A DNA stretch of 7,216 nucleotides. It comes from Chloroflexota bacterium. GTDB lineage: Bacteria; Chloroflexota; Anaerolineae; Fen-1058. Shown here one piece after another: positions 1 through 5,917 of the stretch. Each line of letters begins with the position of its first letter. Position 1 is the first letter of the stretch. Below the pieces are notes generated by a model. That model did not search any database, was not told where the DNA came from, and was given only the letters and a program-made list of their open reading frames with translations. Both the position numbers and the translations under genes were made by a program. Location of the stretch: NCBI GenBank assembly GCA_016219235.1, contig JACRBO010000575.1, positions 1 through 7,216 of the forward strand. Direction: 5' to 3'.

Positions 1-1
1 A

Positions 2-592
2 AACAACGAGCAGGAAGTCTGCCGCTTGAGCGACATTCAACTGCGCGGCGATCACAATGTGTTGAATGTGCTGGCGGCCTGCGCGTTGACGGCGGCGCTG
101 GGTGTGGATGCGGATGAGATGGCGCAGGCGATTCGCGAGTTCAAAGGCGTGGCCCATCGGCTGCAACTGGTTCGTGAGCTGAACGGCGTGAAGTATTATG
201 ACGGCAGCATCGCCAGTGCGCCCGAACGGTTGATGGCGGATCTGCAAGTCTACGATGAGCCGATCGTGTTGCTGGCGGGCGGCCGCGATAAGCATCTGCC
301 GTGGGACGAGGCCGCGCGGCTGATCGTCGAACGGGTGCGGGAACTGATCGTATTTGGCGAGATGGCCGATCTGGTGCAGGCGGCCGTTGAGACGCAGCTG
401 GCTCAATCGGATGTGCGAACGCTGGAGAAGATTCATCACGTGACGACGCTGGCGGAAGCGGTGGCGATTGCGGCGCGCGTGGCGCGATCGGGTGAGGCCG
501 TCTTGCTGTCGCCGGGCGGCACCTCGTATGATGCGTTTAAGGATTTTGCCGAGCGCGGCGACAAATTTCAGGAGTTGGTAAAGGCGCTGTAA
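2..592 (+). CDS. murD: UDP-N-acetylmuramoyl-L-alanine--D-glutamate ligase (MurD), 5' truncated
   Basis: This is the C-terminal part of MurD, the cytoplasmic ATP-dependent ligase that adds D-glutamate to UDP-MurNAc-L-Ala. The frame is open from base 2 through the window edge, so the true start lies upstream; the TTG at 26 is internal. About 196 residues are visible against roughly 450 for the family. The sequence shows the end of the central domain (GDHNVLNVLAA, the conserved H-N-x-x-N element) followed by the C-terminal domain. That domain has a YYDGSIASAPER loop, LLAGGRDKHLPW, and near the end SPGGTSYDAFKDFAERGDKF, which matches the family's S-P-x-x-x-S-x-D-x-F-x-x-F-x-x-R-G signature. The canonical S-K-A-T lysine is replaced by isoleucine (S-I-A-S), a form I recall from Chloroflexota MurD. 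The stop codon TAA at 590-592 falls inside the first degenerate heptamer of the following array. Identification is strong. Confidence 0.95.
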   Translation, partial: NNEQEVCRLSDIQLRGDHNVLNVLAACALTAALGVDADEMAQAIREFKGVAHRLQLVRELNGVKYYDGSIASAPERLMADLQVYDEPIVLLAGGRDKHLPWDEAARLIVERVRELIVFGEMADLVQAAVETQLAQSDVRTLEKIHHVTTLAEAVAIAARVARSGEAVLLSPGGTSYDAFKDFAERGDKFQELVKAL

Positions 593-731
593 TCGGTAAC
601 TGGTCAACTGGTAACTGGTCAACTGGTAACTGGTAACCGGTAACCGGTTAACCAGTCAACCGATTACCGATTACCGATTACCAATTACCAATTACCAATT
701 ACCGATTACCAATCACCAATCACCAATCACT
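588..731 (+). repeat. Heptanucleotide array that reverses strand, murD-ftsW gap
   Basis: The whole gap between murD and ftsW is repeat. After one degenerate unit at 588-594, nineteen units of 7 or 8 nt tile 595-731 without a gap. The 5' arm (595-645) is GGTAACT or GGTCAACT passing to GGTAACC. The centre (646-661) is GGTTAACC and AGTCAACC. The 3' arm (662-731) is GATTACC, AATTACC and AATCACC. RATTACC is the reverse complement of GGTAATY, so the two arms are roughly complementary, with about one mismatch per unit. The transcript could fold into a long imperfect hairpin just upstream of ftsW. There is no T-run as in an intrinsic terminator. The array runs to within 3 nt of the ftsW ATG. Its function is unknown. 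Confidence 0.95.
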
Positions 732-734
732 ATC

Positions 735-1961
735 ATGGCCCAATACGCACAGGCGCGGTCGCGCCACTCCAAACCGAAGAGTCTCAGGGTTCGCCTGGGG
801 GCGCTGCCCCGGCTGGACTATCCGCTGATCGTGGTGGTGGGCGTGCTGCTGCTGATCGGCTTTATGCTGATCTTCAGCGGCAGCTACGATCTGGCCTTTC
901 AGACGAAGGATGGCAACGCGGCTTACTATGTGCTGCGCCAGGTGCTGTTTGCGGTGGGCGGTCTGGGCGTAGCGGTGATTCTGGCGCGCAGCGATTATCT
1001 GAACTGGCGGCGCTGGTCGGTGCTGCTGATGATCGTGACGCTGGTCGCGTTGATCGGCGTGCTGGCCTTTGGCGAGAAGCGCTTTGGCGCGCAGCTATCG
1101 CTGTTCAACGGGTCGGTGCAGCCGGGCGAATGGGCCAAACTGGTCGTGGTGTTTTACATCGCCGACTGGCTGTCCTCCAAGCGCGACAAACTGCACGACG
1201 TGAACTATGGCCTAATCCCGTTCGGCATTATCGTCGGCGGCATTACGGGTCTGGTGGTGCTGGAGCCGGACTATGGCACGGCGATTCTAATTGTGCTGGC
1301 GGCACTGGCGATGGTGTTCATGGCCGGTATCGATTTGAGGCAGCTGTTGATTGGCGGCTTCTTCTCCGGTGCGACGCTGACGGCGGTTATTTTGTCATCG
1401 ACGCACGCGAGTGAGCGGTTGCGCGAATTTGGTGCGATGTGGAATGATCCCAGTACGGCCAGCGATCAGATGCAGCAGGTGATGTTGTCGCTGAAGATGG
1501 GCGGCGTGTCGGGCGTGGGGCTGGGCAATGGCCTGCTGCGCGTGGGCTACCTGCCGCTGGCGCATACGGACTCGATTTTTGCGTTGGCCGCGATCGAGCT
1601 GGGCTTGATCGGCGTGATTGGCCTGCTGCTGCTGTACGTGGTCATCGCGTATCGCGGGCTGCGCATCGCGCTGCATGCGCCCTCGCACTACGGGCAGCTG
1701 CTGGCCTTTGGCGCGACGATGGTCATCGTCGTGCAGGCGCTGACGAATGTGTGTGTGATGACGGGCGTGCTGCCGTTGACGGGCATTCCGCTGCCGTTTG
1801 TGAGCTATGGCGGCTCGTCGTTGATTACGACATTGGCGCTGGTGGGCGTGTTGATCAGTGTGTCACGCGCCAGTTCGCGCCGGGGAAGCAAATACAGTGC
1901 GTCTATGGATCGCAGCCGGCGGGACGGGCGGACACGTCTATCCCGCACTGGCAGTCGTTGA
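735..1961 (+). CDS. ftsW: Cell division protein FtsW, SEDS-family peptidoglycan glycosyltransferase
   Basis: FtsW is an integral membrane protein that polymerises lipid II into septal glycan with its partner class B PBP. The 408 residues give a basic cytoplasmic N-tail (1-29) and then about ten hydrophobic helices, the normal SEDS length and layout. Signature stretches are the GSVQPGEWAK loop (about 126-135), EPDYGTAILI (177-186), the extracellular GYLPLAHTDSIFALAAIELG (271-290) with the conserved acidic residue of the T-D motif, and GIPLPFVSYGGSS (350-362). FGAQ...FNGSVQPGE looks like Chloroflexota FtsW. I chose the ATG at 735 because the repeat array ends just before it and the protein is complete from there. 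No Shine-Dalgarno is visible. The last 21 residues (388-408, very Arg/Ser-rich) are read from DNA that also encodes the MurG N-terminus in another frame. FtsW rather than RodA is favoured by the murD/murG context. Confidence 0.96.
   Translation: MAQYAQARSRHSKPKSLRVRLGALPRLDYPLIVVVGVLLLIGFMLIFSGSYDLAFQTKDGNAAYYVLRQVLFAVGGLGVAVILARSDYLNWRRWSVLLMIVTLVALIGVLAFGEKRFGAQLSLFNGSVQPGEWAKLVVVFYIADWLSSKRDKLHDVNYGLIPFGIIVGGITGLVVLEPDYGTAILIVLAALAMVFMAGIDLRQLLIGGFFSGATLTAVILSSTHASERLREFGAMWNDPSTASDQMQQVMLSLKMGGVSGVGLGNGLLRVGYLPLAHTDSIFALAAIELGLIGVIGLLLLYVVIAYRGLRIALHAPSHYGQLLAFGATMVIVVQALTNVCVMTGVLPLTGIPLPFVSYGGSSLITTLALVGVLISVSRASSRRGSKYSASMDRSRRDGRTRLSRTGSR
1882..1888 (+). promoter_or_regulatory. Shine-Dalgarno that sets the murG GTG start
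   Basis: GGGGAAG lies inside the ftsW reading frame and is separated by 8 nt from the GTG at 1897. It decides between that GTG and the in-frame GTG at 1858. A start at 1858 would add 13 residues before the nucleotide-binding glycine loop, which in this family normally begins within a few residues of the N-terminus. Confidence 0.65.
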
Positions 1962-3048
1962 GAGATTGGGGATCAGGGATCAGGGATCAGGAATCGGGGC
2001 TGAGGCAACCGCGACCGCGATCTCACGATCGGACATCCTGTGGATTGGCGGCGACGGCGTGGAGCGAGAGTTGGTCGCGCGCGCGGGGCTGCCGTATCGA
2101 TCGATCGCGGCGGGCGGCTTGCATGGCATGGGTGTGATCGCGAAGCTGAAGAACGGGCTGAAGTTGATCGCGGGCACGGTTCAAACGCTGCGCTTGATCG
2201 GCCAGTGGCGGCCCGACGTGATGTTGACGACGGGCGGCTTTGTGGCGGCGCCGGTGGCAGTGGCCTGCAAGTTGCGGCGCGTGCCCAGCGTGGTGTATCT
2301 GCCCGATGTCGAACCGGGGCAAGCAGTGAAATTCGTGGCGCGCTTTGCGACGACGATTGCAGTGACGACGGATGAGTCTCGCGCTTATTTTCCCGGCAAA
2401 AACGTGATCGTCACGGGCTACCCCACTCGATCGGCGCTGAGCGTGCAACGGGCCGATCGGGCTGTGGCGCGACAACGGTTTGAGTTGATCGCCGATCGAC
2501 CGACGGTGTTAGTCACGGGCGGCAGCAAAGGTGCGCGCAGCCTCAATCGCGCTGTGACGGCGAATCTGGCGACGCTGTTGCAGAAGTATCAGATCATTCA
2601 CATCAGCGGCGCGACCGATGCGGCGGAAGTGCGCGGCGCATACGCGGCGCTGCCCGAAGAATTGAAGCGCTACTATCACGTGTTTGAGTACGTGCACGAG
2701 ATGGGGCTGGCGCTGGCCGCGGCTGACCTGGTGATCTCGCGGGCGGGCGCGTCGGTGCTGGGTGAGTATCCGTTGTTCGGGCTGCCGTCGATTCTGGTGC
2801 CCTATCCGTATGCCTGGCGCTATCAGAAAGTGAACGCGCAGGCATTGGTTGATCACGGAGCAGCCGTGATGTTAGAAGATGCACTGTTGAACGAGAAGTT
2901 GTTGCCGACGATCGAACAAGTGCTGAGCGACGAAGCGCGCTTGACTGCGATGCAGGCCGCGGCCCGATCGCTGGCGCGGCCCGATCCGGCACAAGCCATT
3001 GCGCGGGCGGTGGTGGCCGCAGCAGCGGCCGCGGGAGCAGCGGCATGA
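1897..3048 (+). CDS. murG: MurG, UDP-GlcNAc:undecaprenyl-PP-MurNAc-pentapeptide GlcNAc transferase
   Basis: MurG is a GT-B, peripheral inner-membrane enzyme that adds GlcNAc to lipid I to make lipid II. From GTG 1897 it has 383 residues. Three glycine-rich loops are present: AAGGTGGHVYPALAV (6-20), TTGGFVAAPVAVA (111-123) and TGGSKGARSLN (207-217). The UDP-GlcNAc region SRAGASVLGEYPLFGLPSIL is at 281-300, followed by PYPYAWRYQKVNAQAL, where the usual H-Q is Y-Q. YLPDVEPG (134-141) replaces the common Q-N loop. Residues 25-34 (GIRDQGSGIG) are encoded by a GGGATCA heptamer array between helix 1 and strand 2. The linker there is about 20 residues, against roughly 5 in typical MurG. The frame stays open and all core motifs remain, so the gene looks functional. 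The tail (372-383) is nearly all alanine. It overlaps ftsW by 65 nt and the next gene by ATGA. Confidence 0.95.
   Translation: MRLWIAAGGTGGHVYPALAVVERLGIRDQGSGIGAEATATAISRSDILWIGGDGVERELVARAGLPYRSIAAGGLHGMGVIAKLKNGLKLIAGTVQTLRLIGQWRPDVMLTTGGFVAAPVAVACKLRRVPSVVYLPDVEPGQAVKFVARFATTIAVTTDESRAYFPGKNVIVTGYPTRSALSVQRADRAVARQRFELIADRPTVLVTGGSKGARSLNRAVTANLATLLQKYQIIHISGATDAAEVRGAYAALPEELKRYYHVFEYVHEMGLALAAADLVISRAGASVLGEYPLFGLPSILVPYPYAWRYQKVNAQALVDHGAAVMLEDALLNEKLLPTIEQVLSDEARLTAMQAAARSLARPDPAQAIARAVVAAAAAAGAAA
1968..1996 (+). repeat. GGGATCA heptamer array inside murG
   Basis: Three perfect GGGATCA units (1969-1975, 1976-1982, 1983-1989) plus a variant GGAATCG (1990-1996) lie within the murG reading frame and are translated as GIRDQGSGIG. 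The same heptamer recurs upstream of the murB core at 5875-5917. The array begins 7 nt after the ftsW stop codon, in the first part of murG that is no longer shared with ftsW. Confidence 0.93.
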
Positions 3049-3665
3049 CACCGCAGGCAACACCTTTGATTCCGGTTCCTGAACTGACCCTCATCGGCGT
3101 GTTGGTTTTCTTCTTCGCCCTCTGGGGCTGGCGGCACGGGTTGGATGCGGTGATCCTGGCCGGACTGTTTGTGCTCTTTGGCCGGATCAGTGTGGATGTA
3201 CTGGCGGTGCCGGTGGGCGCGACGATTAACATGTTTTACGGCATCTTTGAGCTGATGCGGACCGGTAAATTTTCCGGCGGCGCGTTATTTGCGGTCATTC
3301 AGGCCGATGAGACGGTGGTGAAGCCGCTGATCAACGTGCGCGATCCGAACGACGCCTGGGTGAAGCTGTTAGGCACCGTGCTGTTTGTGATGATCGCCTA
3401 CATCGGCTTCCGGGTTGCGCTTAAGCGAGCGGGCGGCAAAGATACCCGCATCGAGCAAGCCTTTGGCTTTGTGGGCGGCGGGGCGCTGGGTTATATGTGC
3501 CTGACGTTTGCGATCGATCGGCATATTTCATTCCCGCAGCAAATCATGATCGAGCGCAGCGAGGTGCCGCAGATCAGCGTGGATGCGCCGCTGCTGGTGG
3601 CGATCGTCATGGTGTTGATCGTGTTTGGCATTCAGCGCTCTAAAGCGCCGGCCAAGAAGAAGTAG
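3045..3665 (+). CDS. Multipass membrane protein of unknown function, possibly divergent CvpA-like
   Basis: This is a 206-residue protein with about five hydrophobic segments (roughly 14-29, 34-56, 109-126, 139-157 and 181-197), a polar stretch at 85-105 and a basic C-terminal tail ending APAKKK. I do not recognise it with certainty. Two stretches recall the CvpA (colicin V production) family: FFALWGWRHGLDAVILAG near the N-terminus and RIEQAFGFVGGGALGYM at 135-151, which resembles the R-x-x-G-x-x-x-G-x-x-x-G helix of that family. The neighbouring protein shows the same two patterns more clearly, so this may be a diverged paralogue. The ATG overlaps the murG stop as ATGA and is preceded by GGGAG at 3033-3037 (spacer 7 nt), which points to translational coupling. 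Its place between murG and murC suggests an envelope role, which is inference. Confidence 0.85.
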   Translation: MTPQATPLIPVPELTLIGVLVFFFALWGWRHGLDAVILAGLFVLFGRISVDVLAVPVGATINMFYGIFELMRTGKFSGGALFAVIQADETVVKPLINVRDPNDAWVKLLGTVLFVMIAYIGFRVALKRAGGKDTRIEQAFGFVGGGALGYMCLTFAIDRHISFPQQIMIERSEVPQISVDAPLLVAIVMVLIVFGIQRSKAPAKKK

Positions 3666-3671
3666 ATCATT

Positions 3672-4259
3672 ATGGGCCCGATCGAATACCTGTGGATTAT
3701 TTTGACGCTGCTGTTCGCGGCGGTCGGCATGGTGCGCGGCTTCCTCAAAGAGCTGGGCGTGACCATCGTGTTGATTGCGACGCTGTTCGGGCTGGATCGG
3801 GTGATTCCGCTGTTGGAGCAATTCATTCGTGAGGGCAAAGTGTCCTTCCTGTTCAAGCCGTTCACGGGCAACCCGGCAACCGATCAACCGACGAACTTGC
3901 TGTTGATGGTCATCTTTCAAGGGCTGATGTTGCTAGCGGTGTTCGTGGCCTATCAGGGCGAGACGCTGGCCTACGAAGGCAGCAACCCCAAATTCCCGGT
4001 GGGCGCGCTGCTGGGTGCCCTGGTGGGCGGTGTCAACGGCTACTTGACCACGGGGACCTTGTGGTGGATTCTCGATCACTACAAATACCCGGTGGGTGAG
4101 ACAGTCGTCAGACTGCCGTTAACGACGTTTGCCCAGGGATTTGTGAACAACGGCTTACTGCCGCTAGATTTGTTGGGCGGCGGCGTGCAGTCGGTGGATT
4201 CGCTGGGTTTATTACCCATTATTCTGGTGGTTTTGATCATCCTGAAGGTCGTGCGATGA
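3672..4259 (+). CDS. CvpA-like multipass membrane protein
   Basis: This 195-residue protein has about five hydrophobic segments (4-24, 26-45, 76-95, 109-135 and 180-193). The N-terminal pattern LLFAAVGMVRGFLKELG fits the CvpA family's helix with G-x-x-R-G-F-x-x-E-L. GALLGALVGGVNGYLTTGTL (111-130) fits the glycine-zipper-like third helix of that family. CvpA proteins are inner-membrane proteins linked in proteobacteria to colicin V export and envelope homeostasis, and their molecular activity is unsettled. It begins 6 nt after the preceding membrane protein, with only a weak purine-rich AAGAAG upstream, and its TGA overlaps the murC ATG as ATGA. The tight packing says it is co-translated with murC. 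CvpA-like is a motif-based guess, but the membrane nature is firm. Confidence 0.88.
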   Translation: MGPIEYLWIILTLLFAAVGMVRGFLKELGVTIVLIATLFGLDRVIPLLEQFIREGKVSFLFKPFTGNPATDQPTNLLLMVIFQGLMLLAVFVAYQGETLAYEGSNPKFPVGALLGALVGGVNGYLTTGTLWWILDHYKYPVGETVVRLPLTTFAQGFVNNGLLPLDLLGGGVQSVDSLGLLPIILVVLIILKVVR

Positions 4260-5629
4260 GTGAACTTTATGACGCAGTGCCCGCCGGCGCGCGGGTGCAT
4301 ATTATCGGCATCGGCGGGGCCGGCATGAGCGCCATCGCCACGGTGCTGTTGGAACGCGGTTATCAAGTCAGCGGCTCGGATCAAGCAGAGTCCGATACAA
4401 CCCGGGCGCTGAGTCAACAAGGCGCTGAAGTGTTCATCGGACATCGCGCCGAGAATGTGGGAGAGGTGGCGATGGTGGTGGCTTCATCGGCGATTCGAGA
4501 AGACAACGTGGAACTGGTGGAGGCGCGCACCCGATCGATCCCGGTGAACAAACGCGCGCAGTTTTTGGGCTGGCTGATGCAGGGTGCGCTGGGTGTGGCG
4601 GTCGCGGGCACGCACGGCAAGACCACGACCACGGCGATGATCACGTCGATCCTGGTGGGCGCGGGGCGCGATCCCAGTTTCATCGTGGGCGGGCCGATCG
4701 CCGCGCTGGGCCGCTCGGCGCACGCCGGGCACGATCGGGAGTTTGTGATCGAAGCCGATGAGTACGATCGGATGTTTTTGGGGTTGACGCCTACGATCGG
4801 AGTGATTACCAACGTCGAACACGATCACCCCGATTGCTATCCGACGTTCGCTGAGATGCTGGCGGCCTTCCGCGAATTTATCGACCGGCTGCCGCCCGAG
4901 GGCATGTTGGTCGTCTGCGGCGAAGATGTGCCGGCGGCCGAACTGGCCAAAGCGACCGCGCGCAAACTACTGTACAGCTTCAAAGCGAATATGGACTGGC
5001 AGGCCACGGACGTGCGGCCCAATCAGGCCGGCGGGAGTGATTTCATCGCCCATCAGGCGGGCAAGTCGCTGGGCCTGGTGCGGCTGCGTGTGCCGGGCAA
5101 GCACAATGTGCTGAATGCGCTGGCGGCGCTGGCCGCGACCGATCAATTGGGTGTGTCGTTCAGCGCGGCGCAGGATGCCCTGGCGGATTTTCGCGGGGTG
5201 GGGCGGCGCTTTGAAGTGCGCGGCGAGATCAACGGCGTGACGATCGTCGACGATTACGGTCATCATCCCACGGAGATCAAAGCGAGGCTATGGGGCGCGC
5301 GCAATCGCTTTCCCGAGCAGCAGATCTGGGCAGTGGTGCAGCCGCATACGTACAGCCGGACGAAGACCCTGCTGGCTGAATTTGCGACGGCTTTTGGCGA
5401 TGCCGACCACGTGATCGTCACGGCGATCTTCGCCTCGCGTGAGCGCGATACGCTGGGCATCAGCAATCAGGACGTGGTGACGCGGATGGAGCATCCTGAT
5501 GCGCGGGCGATCGATGCCCTAGGTGACGTGGTGGCTTACCTGAAGAAGCACGTTCAACCTGGCGATGTGGTGATCACGTTTAGCGCGGGCGACGCGAACA
5601 AGATCAGCACGGAGTTGTTGAAGAAGTGA
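4256..5629 (+). CDS. murC: UDP-N-acetylmuramate--L-alanine ligase (MurC)
   Basis: MurC is the cytoplasmic ATP-dependent ligase that attaches L-alanine to UDP-MurNAc, the first amino acid of the stem peptide. The 457 residues match the family length. The N-terminal UDP-binding domain carries HIIGIGGAGMSAIATVLL (15-32) and SGSD (39-42). The central ATPase domain has the P-loop AGTHGKTTTT (117-126), the EADEYDRMFL metal/ATP segment (166-175), and NVEHDHPDCY (186-195). HNVLNALAAL (283-292) precedes the C-terminal domain with DDYGHHPTEI (332-341) and QPHTYSRTK (362-370). GTHGKTTT, EADEYD and DDYGHHP together distinguish MurC from MurD, MurE and MurF. The start is the ATG overlapping the previous stop, with GAAGG at 4244-4248 (spacer 7 nt). 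Near the end FSAGDANKIS stands where many members have GAGD. The TGA stop is the first triplet of a TRAYGAG heptamer array. Confidence 0.97.
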   Translation: MSELYDAVPAGARVHIIGIGGAGMSAIATVLLERGYQVSGSDQAESDTTRALSQQGAEVFIGHRAENVGEVAMVVASSAIREDNVELVEARTRSIPVNKRAQFLGWLMQGALGVAVAGTHGKTTTTAMITSILVGAGRDPSFIVGGPIAALGRSAHAGHDREFVIEADEYDRMFLGLTPTIGVITNVEHDHPDCYPTFAEMLAAFREFIDRLPPEGMLVVCGEDVPAAELAKATARKLLYSFKANMDWQATDVRPNQAGGSDFIAHQAGKSLGLVRLRVPGKHNVLNALAALAATDQLGVSFSAAQDALADFRGVGRRFEVRGEINGVTIVDDYGHHPTEIKARLWGARNRFPEQQIWAVVQPHTYSRTKTLLAEFATAFGDADHVIVTAIFASRERDTLGISNQDVVTRMEHPDARAIDALGDVVAYLKKHVQPGDVVITFSAGDANKISTELLKK

Positions 5630-5654
5630 CGAGTAACGAGTGATGAGTGAGGGG
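5627..5654 (+). repeat. TRAYGAG heptamer array with stops in all three frames, murC-5660 gap
   Basis: Four consecutive heptamers occur: TGACGAG, TAACGAG, TGATGAG and a diverged TGAGGGG. The first contains the murC stop codon. Each unit begins with a stop triplet, and the 7-nt period moves it one frame each time, so stops occur in frames 0, +1, +2 and 0 again. The last unit runs into the G-rich ribosome binding site of the next gene. Confidence 0.85.
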
Positions 5655-5655
5655 G
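5649..5655 (+). promoter_or_regulatory. Ribosome binding site of the small gene at 5660
   Basis: GAGGGGG followed by AATC and then ATG is the clearest Shine-Dalgarno-like stretch in an intergenic gap of this window, although the spacer is short (4 nt). It supports 5660 as a real start and is partly built from the last unit of the TRAYGAG array. Confidence 0.6.
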
Positions 5656-5659
5656 AATC

Positions 5660-5848
5660 ATGACGAACAATGCGAAGATGAATCAAAGCAAGCCGGAGGC
5701 GGGGCAGTTTGACAAGGTGCTGGCGGCGTGGCAAGACGGCAAGGATGTGGCGTGGTCAGAGTTGATGGCAGCGTGGGTGAAGGCGCCGACCGCGCCGTTG
5801 TCGCCGGAGACCGTGACTAAGTTGATTAAGTGTCTGGATGCGAAGTAG
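5660..5848 (+). CDS. Small soluble protein of unknown function between murC and murB
   Basis: This is a 62-residue reading frame of unknown family. It has a polar N-terminus (MTNNAKMNQSKPEAG), then FDKVLAAWQDGKDVAWSEL, AAWVKAPTAPLSPE and a predicted short helix TVTKLIKCLDAK. Three tryptophans all lie in A-W or V-A-W contexts, the second and third in alternating amphipathic segments. No signal peptide or membrane segment is visible. Support for being real: a G-rich Shine-Dalgarno just upstream, third-position G/C preference like its neighbours (GCG, CTG, GTG, AAG), non-repeat sequence between two repeat arrays, and co-direction with murC and murB. Repeat-derived DNA begins almost directly after its TAG. 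It could be a lineage-specific small protein co-expressed with peptidoglycan genes. No function can be assigned. Confidence 0.6.
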   Translation: MTNNAKMNQSKPEAGQFDKVLAAWQDGKDVAWSELMAAWVKAPTAPLSPETVTKLIKCLDAK

Positions 5849-5851
5849 GTT

Positions 5852-5917
5852 GGTAACTGGTAGATTGGTAAATTGGGGATCAGGGATGAGGGATCAGGGA
5901 TTGGGGATCAGGGATTG
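5852..5917 (+). repeat. Mixed GGTAACT to GGGATYA heptamer array, before and into murB
   Basis: Nine units tile this tract without a gap: GGTAACT, GGTAGATT, GGTAAATT, GGGGATCA, GGGATGA, GGGATCA, GGGATTG, GGGATCA and GGGATTG. It shows one repeat type turning into another within a single run. The GGGATTG variant, read in tandem, is the same circular heptamer as ATTGGGG, which as I recall is the complement of the cyanobacterial STRR1 unit. Most of the second half is probably translated as the MurB leader, and the GGGATGA variant at 5883-5889 supplies an ATG at 5886. Confidence 0.92.

Noticed and set aside
588..734. CRISPR array or intrinsic terminator
   Set aside because: The units are contiguous 7/8-mers with no spacers, so this is not CRISPR. 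There is no T-run after the inverted arms, so a standard Rho-independent terminator is not supported.
1858..1896. Upstream GTG (1858) as the murG start
   Set aside because: It would place 13 extra residues before the N-terminal glycine loop and lacks a good binding site, whereas GTG 1897 has GGGGAAG at 8 nt.
1130..2375. Plus-strand frames at 1130-1414, 1751-2137 and 2040-2375
   Set aside because: They overlap ftsW and murG in other frames and show no recognisable protein features.
2603..3232. Long antisense reading frame (209 codons) and several other minus-strand frames over murG, murC and murB
   Set aside because: They are opposite clear genes in G+C-rich DNA, their translations are low-complexity and Arg/Pro/Ala/Ser-rich, and no family motif or binding site is seen.
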